Of a stretch of DNA of 64,000 nucleotides, positions 59,117 through 64,000 are shown in pieces. The translations under genes and the position numbers were made by a program. Where the stretch lies: positions 62,001-126,000 of the forward strand of contig JBLXDM010000004.1 of assembly GCA_048264125.1 (NCBI GenBank), read 5' to 3'. This DNA comes from M1-B18 sp048264125. Its GTDB lineage: Bacteria; Bacillota; Clostridia; Peptostreptococcales; Natronincolaceae. Positions within the stretch are counted from its first letter, which is position 1. Each line of letters opens with the position of its first letter. Below the pieces are notes generated by a model. That model searched no databases. It was not told where the DNA came from and worked only from the letters and a program-made list of their open reading frames with translations.

Positions 59117-61291
59117 TTATTCCTTAATCTCCCTGTCAGTCAATAGAAGGTATAGTATTGAGGTGGTTAAATATATAATACAGGTTGCAGCCATAACCAC
59201 GCCTGAATCATTCACCATAAATCCGACGATACATGCGGCTATTATGCCGCTCCAGCTGGACAGCAGGCTGGGATATTTCGTTGCCAGCCGCTTAAGCAGG
59301 CCTATCGGTCTATAAAACAATACCCCCAAAATTCCCAGAGCTATAAGTAGTACTCTACTCCATATTGTAACACCCATAACCCTGAGGTTCATAGATATTT
59401 TTCTTATTATAATCTGATATATGATCTGCGGTCCTCCATCTGCTATCTGCTGAATGGCCCCCGCCAAATGTGTTTTGCTTTCCATCAAAAAGTAGTCGAC
59501 AAAGGCCAGGGCCGAAACAGCTGCAATAATTATCGCTGCTATAATTGTCCATCGTCTTAAGCTCATCCGCTTGGCTGCCAGTAAAAAATAAGCAAAGAGA
59601 AAAGCGAATAAAGCGGTGATTAATCCCCCGACATTTGCCCCTAGTCTTGGATAACCAATGAAAAAAATCACTATTGTAAAAAATAGCATAATCAGCTCTG
59701 ACCTTATCCTGTATTTTTCTTTAATGGCCGCAGCGCCCACCAGCGTGCTGCCTATTAAAACCCCCGCAAACTCATTTCCTATGCCATAATATCTTGCTCC
59801 TATAATAGGATCATAGCCTAAAATTGAACCCTTTATCAAATTCTGCCCTGTAGCAATGTCAATCAATATCGCTGTGGTCACCAGCAGACAGGTTAGCATT
59901 AGTGCCTTCAAAGGACCGTTTTTAGACATATAGTATATTATTAGCGTTAAAGCCGCCGAGAGTAGTATTATTGTAAAATAAACTCTAAGCATGCTCCCGC
60001 TTCCAAATATGGGTAACAGGAGAAAAACCAAGGGAATCACAATTGTAGACAACAATACTATAGCAATGAGTTTGGTTAAGCCCTTGGTTATTCTTCTTTT
60101 ATAGACGATGGCCATAAGCGCCAATACCGATGCCAGCATTTCAAATACTGCAAAGGTGTAAAGTATACGATATCGCATTACCGATGTATTTACGGTGCGG
60201 CTGTTCAGCTCTATAATATATTCCAGATGCCCCTCCATGTCAATGGTGGTCATCCCTCTGCCTGTGATATTATCAGGCTGTATATCAAAGGCCTGAAGCA
60301 CCGTAGGTGCTATATCCACATTCCCAACGATTCCTTCCCTTCTGGTGGTATCAGAGATCAGAAGGCCTCTTGTGCTGTCGTCACCATCATAAAGCATTAT
60401 GGGTGTAAGACGATCACCGGCATCATAGGCGGCATCAGTGGGATAGGGGGTCAGAAGGATAAGCCTAGTATCATTGAAATCTATTTTTTCAACCAGCTCT
60501 CCGACAAAAGCATCTATATGCTTCAAGATAGATTCCCTGTGGCTGTTATAGGCCTTATCATTTAGATTTAGGCGGTATGCCTCCAAACGAGAGAGGTCGC
60601 CGGTATCTATAGCTATCAAATGGGCATTGCTATAGACCGTCTCAAATTCTGCCAGAAGTCTATCATAATCGGTCCTTAAACCGAAGGGGCTGCTGATGTC
60701 CTCCACCGTCAGCTCCCTACCGACATTCCCATAGTCAATATAGCCAGTGGAATCCATAGCAATAAACCCCACAGCCCTTGAATCATTACTATCGGTATCA
60801 CTGTTACCGATGGCTGCAGTTTTATAGCCGGCCTTCCTCAGCTGATCCCCCATAGTGCCGGGTACTGCCTTGAATTCTCCATTCAGATTGAGCTGCTGCA
60901 AATTATTAATTGATAAATTTATAGTTCCCCCTTTAGGTAATACCTGTCCAGTATGACGCTGATATATCGCCTTAGCCGCCTCATCTAGTGCTTGAAAATC
61001 ATCGGTGGCTTCAGAGGCCTCTGCCCTTGTTCCCCAACCAATGGTGGCATAGGATTTTAGCTCACTATACCTTCCGGAGGCTCTGATATTCATTAGACCA
61101 ATATAGCTGTTATCCATCAATGCCTTGATGTTTGGCAACTGAACCAGCTGGTCATAGCCTACTCTGCTGATGGTTAAAATGATATATCGCTGCTGCTTCA
61201 TATTTCCTTCAGCCTCTCCTAGGCAATAGGAAGCATTGACAGACAGTATGCAAGCAATCAGGATTAGTATTAATACCCTATGTAATTTCAT
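59117..61291 (-). CDS. Large membrane protein with alkaline-phosphatase-like extracellular domain
   Basis: A 724-residue protein. A signal peptide (about 1-25) precedes an extracytoplasmic domain of about 350 residues with alkaline-phosphatase/sulfatase-superfamily features (MGDQLRKAGYKTAAIGNSD, LIAIDTGDLSR, LLTPYPTDAA, VGNVDIAPTVL). Ten to eleven membrane helices follow (about 380-715). The expected first metal-binding Asp-Asp and the usual metal His residues are not evident, so the domain may be inactive or bind something else. The family function is not known to me. It lies between ireB and the aldo/keto reductase on one strand. Confidence 0.75.
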   Translation of the reverse strand: MKLHRVLILILIACILSVNASYCLGEAEGNMKQQRYIILTISRVGYDQLVQLPNIKALMDNSYIGLMNIRASGRYSELKSYATIGWGTRAEASEATDDFQALDEAAKAIYQRHTGQVLPKGGTINLSINNLQQLNLNGEFKAVPGTMGDQLRKAGYKTAAIGNSDTDSNDSRAVGFIAMDSTGYIDYGNVGRELTVEDISSPFGLRTDYDRLLAEFETVYSNAHLIAIDTGDLSRLEAYRLNLNDKAYNSHRESILKHIDAFVGELVEKIDFNDTRLILLTPYPTDAAYDAGDRLTPIMLYDGDDSTRGLLISDTTRREGIVGNVDIAPTVLQAFDIQPDNITGRGMTTIDMEGHLEYIIELNSRTVNTSVMRYRILYTFAVFEMLASVLALMAIVYKRRITKGLTKLIAIVLLSTIVIPLVFLLLPIFGSGSMLRVYFTIILLSAALTLIIYYMSKNGPLKALMLTCLLVTTAILIDIATGQNLIKGSILGYDPIIGARYYGIGNEFAGVLIGSTLVGAAAIKEKYRIRSELIMLFFTIVIFFIGYPRLGANVGGLITALFAFLFAYFLLAAKRMSLRRWTIIAAIIIAAVSALAFVDYFLMESKTHLAGAIQQIADGGPQIIYQIIIRKISMNLRVMGVTIWSRVLLIALGILGVLFYRPIGLLKRLATKYPSLLSSWSGIIAACIVGFMVNDSGVVMAATCIIYLTTSILYLLLTDREIKE

Positions 61292-61301
61292 TAAATCGCC
61301 C

Positions 61302-61565
61302 CTATTTGTCTTGTAAATAGCTCTTTAAAAGCTCCTCCAGAAGCTCGTCTCTTTCCAGCTTCCTAATAAGTCCTCTAGCATTGTTATGATTAGTAATATA
61401 CGTAGGATCGCCGGACAATATGTACCCAATAAATTGATTTATAGGATTGTAGCCCTTTTCCTCCAGTGACTGATATACAGTGGTGATTATTTCCTTTGCC
61501 TTTTTGCTCTTATCTGTATCTAAATCAAACTTCATCGTATAATTCATTTTTTCAGTCATATTCAT
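61302..61565 (-). CDS. ireB: IreB-family regulatory phosphoprotein
   Basis: An 87-residue protein of the DUF965/IreB family. The YTMKFDLDTD start (with phospho-acceptor Thr positions in Enterococcus IreB), the GYNPINQFIGYILSGDPTYIT core and the RLIRKLER-type end are present. In Enterococcus faecalis it is a target of the kinase IreK and acts in cephalosporin resistance. It follows alaS, as in most Firmicutes. Confidence 0.94.
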   Translation of the reverse strand: MNMTEKMNYTMKFDLDTDKSKKAKEIITTVYQSLEEKGYNPINQFIGYILSGDPTYITNHNNARGLIRKLERDELLEELLKSYLQDK

Positions 61566-61728
61566 TCTCCCTTCAATTTGGATTTATGTTCATTTTACCA
61601 TATTATACCCCTTACTCCAATTTATAAATAATTATCTTACAAACCTTTAAAATATTATTACATATAGCTTAAATTTATATACTTAAGAAAATTTCATAAT
61701 AAGCAATTTCCTCATTTCAAAGAGAAAT

Positions 61729-61762
61729 GTAAAACGATAGCAATGAAATGCTATCGTTTTAC
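61729..61762 (-). terminator. Strong hairpin between alaS and ireB
   Basis: Perfect 14-base inverted repeat 61729-61742 / 61749-61762 with a 6-base loop, beginning 9 bases after the alaS stop. The run that follows is T-rich but interrupted, so termination may be partial. Confidence 0.7.
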
Positions 61763-61770
61763 ATCCATTT

Positions 61771-64000
61771 TTATTCTGCTAAAATTCTCTTAACCTCTTC
61801 TAATGCAGCCGGAATTTTATCTGGGTTTTTGCCCCCTGCCTGTGCCATGTCGGGCCTTCCACCGCCACCGCCGCCGGCAATAGCAGCTGCTGCCTTAACA
61901 AGATTTCCGGCATGTATGCCCTTGGCCGTCAAATCCTTAGTTACAGCTGAAACAAAGTTAGCCTTGCCATCGCTTTCAGAAGCCAGCAGGATAACTCCGC
62001 TGCTTAGCTTTTCCTTTAGTACATCGGAGATTTTCCTTAAATCCTCCATTGCCATAGCTCCTGCATTGTGTAGAATAACCCTGTTATCCTTGATTAAGAG
62101 TGCCTGATTTAATATATCGTCAGTTGCACCGCTGGCCAGCTGTGATTTTAGTCTGTCTATTTCCTTTTCCTTTTCCTTCAGCTCTGAAACCATAGCCTCA
62201 ACTCTATTAACCAGTAAATGCTCCTGAGTTTTTGCCGCCTCTGTCAGCCTTGCCAACAGTGTCTGCTTTTCCTTTATATATTTGAAGGCTTCTGAACCAG
62301 TAACGGCCTCTATACGCCTTACTCCAGCTGCAACTCCGCCCTCGCTCAGTATCAGTAGCATGCCGATTTCGCTGGTATTTCCTACATGAGTTCCACCGCA
62401 TAGCTCTGTACTGTAGTCTCCTGACTTAACAACCCTTACCGTCTCTCCGTACTTTTCTCCGAAGAGGGCCTCTGCCCCCAATGCCTTTGCCTCGCTTATA
62501 GCCATTTCTGAGGTCTCCACCCTAAGGGCAGCCATGATCTTATCATTGATTAGGGCTTCAATTTCCTTAAGCTGCTGTGGCTTAACAGCTTCAAAGTGTG
62601 TGAAGTCAAACCTTAAGCGTTCAGGAGTAACTAATGAGCCCGCCTGCTGAACATGATCGCCTACGATTTCCTTTAAAGCTCTATGGAGCAGATGGGTTGC
62701 CGTATGATTCCTCTCTGTATTGCTTCTGGTGGAGGCATTAACCACTAGCTTAACCTCATCACCAACCCTTAGCACTCCCTCCTCCAGCTTGATCATATGG
62801 AGTATCCTATTATTAACTCCCTTTTTAGTATCAATTACCGTAGCCTTCGCTACTGAATTGAATATAACTCCCTTGTCGCCCACCTGACCGCCGCTTTCTG
62901 CATAGAAGGGGGTGCTGTCCAATACAACTGTTACCTCTTCGCCTGCAGTAGCCTCCTGCAGCAGCTGATTGCTTCTTACAATAGCAGCAATTTTACCTTC
63001 ACCGCTTTGCTGCTGATATCCAACAAAGGTGGTTTGGATATCTCTATCCAATGTGGATAGAATATCCTCCCTCCAGCCTTCGATATCCTCTCCTGCTCTG
63101 GCACTTCTTGCCCGCTGTCGCTGCTGCTCCATTTCCTGCTCAAAGGCAGCTTCATCAACCTCAAGGCCCTTCTCCTCCAATATTTCCTTGGTTAAATCCA
63201 ATGGGAAGCCATAGGTGTCATATAGCTTAAAGGCTCTTTCGCCCTCCAGACGACTTTTACCGGATTTCTCTAGCTCAGCGATATAGTCATTGAGTATATC
63301 CATGCCCTGATTAATGGTCTCCTGGAATCTTTCCTCCTCAACCTTTAGCACCTTTTTGATGTAGTCCTCTTTTTCCTTCAGCTCAATATAGCAGTCCCCA
63401 TACATTGCTATAACGTCATCCACCAGCTGGTAAAGGAAGGCATCTGATTTACCCAGAAGCTTTCCATGTCTTGCGGCTCTCCTCAGCAGCCTTCTTAAAA
63501 CATAGCCTCTGCCCTCATTGCTGGGGAGAATACCATCTCCAACCATAAAGGTTACGGAACGAGCATGGTCTGTTATAATCCTGATGGAAATGTCATTCTT
63601 TGCATTGGCATTGTACTTTGCACCAGTAAGCCTGCATACACCCTCCAGTATTCCCCTCATGGTGTCTACATCATAAATGGAGTCAACATCCTGCATAATG
63701 CAGGCAACCCTCTCCAGACCGGCACCGGTATCGATATTGGGCTTGGGTAGTCTATGATAAACACCCGCCTCATCCTTATCATATTGTGTAAATACGAGGT
63801 TCCAGAACTCAATATATCTGTCACAATCACAGCCGGGCTTGCAGTCGGGGGAGCCACAGCCGTACTTTTCACCTCTGTCAAAATATATCTCTGAGCAGGG
63901 ACCACAAGGCCCTAGACCGATTTCCCAGAAATTGTCCTTTTTACCAAGACGAACTATCTTCTCAGCAGGAATACCAACCTTTTTATTCCAAATTTCAAAG
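61771..64000 (-). CDS. alaS: Alanyl-tRNA synthetase (5' end outside the window)
   Basis: About 742 C-terminal residues are present; the start lies beyond 64000. Visible parts are the end of the catalytic core (GLGPCGPCSEIYFDRG; NIDTGAGLERVA), the linker with RGYVLRRLLRRA, and the editing domain with the zinc motifs RNHTATHLLH and CGGTH. A C-terminal oligomerisation region ends in a Gly-rich stretch (AGGGGGGRPDMAQAGG). It charges tRNA-Ala and removes mis-attached Ser or Gly. No frameshift is seen. Confidence 0.97.
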   Translation of the reverse strand, partial: FEIWNKKVGIPAEKIVRLGKKDNFWEIGLGPCGPCSEIYFDRGEKYGCGSPDCKPGCDCDRYIEFWNLVFTQYDKDEAGVYHRLPKPNIDTGAGLERVACIMQDVDSIYDVDTMRGILEGVCRLTGAKYNANAKNDISIRIITDHARSVTFMVGDGILPSNEGRGYVLRRLLRRAARHGKLLGKSDAFLYQLVDDVIAMYGDCYIELKEKEDYIKKVLKVEEERFQETINQGMDILNDYIAELEKSGKSRLEGERAFKLYDTYGFPLDLTKEILEEKGLEVDEAAFEQEMEQQRQRARSARAGEDIEGWREDILSTLDRDIQTTFVGYQQQSGEGKIAAIVRSNQLLQEATAGEEVTVVLDSTPFYAESGGQVGDKGVIFNSVAKATVIDTKKGVNNRILHMIKLEEGVLRVGDEVKLVVNASTRSNTERNHTATHLLHRALKEIVGDHVQQAGSLVTPERLRFDFTHFEAVKPQQLKEIEALINDKIMAALRVETSEMAISEAKALGAEALFGEKYGETVRVVKSGDYSTELCGGTHVGNTSEIGMLLILSEGGVAAGVRRIEAVTGSEAFKYIKEKQTLLARLTEAAKTQEHLLVNRVEAMVSELKEKEKEIDRLKSQLASGATDDILNQALLIKDNRVILHNAGAMAMEDLRKISDVLKEKLSSGVILLASESDGKANFVSAVTKDLTAKGIHAGNLVKAAAAIAGGGGGGRPDMAQAGGKNPDKIPAALEEVKRILAE

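Noticed and set aside
61680..61725. Third copy of the dispersed repeat
   Set aside because: Only about 12 bases (GCAATTTCCTCA) are shared; the core blocks are missing.
1..64000. CRISPR arrays, rRNA, tRNA, prophage or integrated plasmid
   Set aside because: No regular spaced repeats, no recognisable structural RNA sequence and no integrase, transposase or phage gene were seen on either strand.

Overview
The window comes from the chromosome of a low-GC, endospore-forming, anaerobic Firmicute of the class Clostridia. The spoIIIA operon, an intact sigK, ireB, RNase J and a type IV pilus operon of the clostridial kind support this. An Alkaliphilus/Natronincola-like relative is my best guess, but that is inference. 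Nearly everything is on the minus strand; the only convincing plus-strand gene is a small membrane protein at 56889-57341. Both ends cut genes: spoIIIAG on the left and alaS on the right. I see no rRNA, tRNA, CRISPR array, prophage or transposase gene.

Layout in plus coordinates, with transcription running right to left. 1-4377 is spoIIIAA-AG, the mother-cell side of the sporulation feeding channel. 4623-7884 holds aroQ, aroK, an acidic zinc-ribbon protein, efp and an M24 peptidase. 8127-8393 is comFB. 8541-21938 is a long type IV pilus operon, read pilB-pilT-pilC-pilA-minor pilins-pilD-pilM-pilN-pilO and then two secreted proteins. Its PilO is fused to a LysM domain, its PilB carries a c-di-GMP-type MshEN domain, and its leader contains a terminator. 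22323-23961 has yqeG, a YvyF-like zinc protein and a PPC-domain protein. 24095-27921 is a heterodimeric ABC exporter behind a promoter, a 29-codon leader peptide and two alternative terminators. 28066-32052 has dcd, an Xre-TPR regulator and an ABC-F protein. 32202-39093 is a signalling block with two GGDEF-EAL proteins and a MASE3-PP2C phosphatase.

39323-41227 contains a short-chain threonine dehydrogenase, a small anchored coiled-coil protein and, between them, a selenoprotein gene with an in-frame TGA that ordinary ORF calling misses. 41461-47266 is a complete ribose operon (rbsR-K-D-A-C-B) with two LacI-type operators. 47447-53484 has sigK, a PbpI-like penicillin-binding protein, the tRNA wobble-uridine genes trhP and trmR, a YlbF-family protein and a two-piece LysO. 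53603-58131 has RNase J, fur, sfsA, the plus-strand membrane protein, a DUF1292 protein and ruvX. 58143-64000 has a ferredoxin-type aldo/keto reductase, a large phosphatase-like membrane protein, ireB and alaS. The order alaS-ireB-ruvX-DUF1292-trmR-trhP-pbpI resembles the Bacillus yrr region.

The two most notable finds are the attenuator with leader peptide ahead of the ABC exporter (27611-27921) and the hidden selenoprotein (40462-40713). Next come the PilO-LysM fusion and the regulatory leader of the pilus operon, which sits in a window rich in c-di-GMP proteins.
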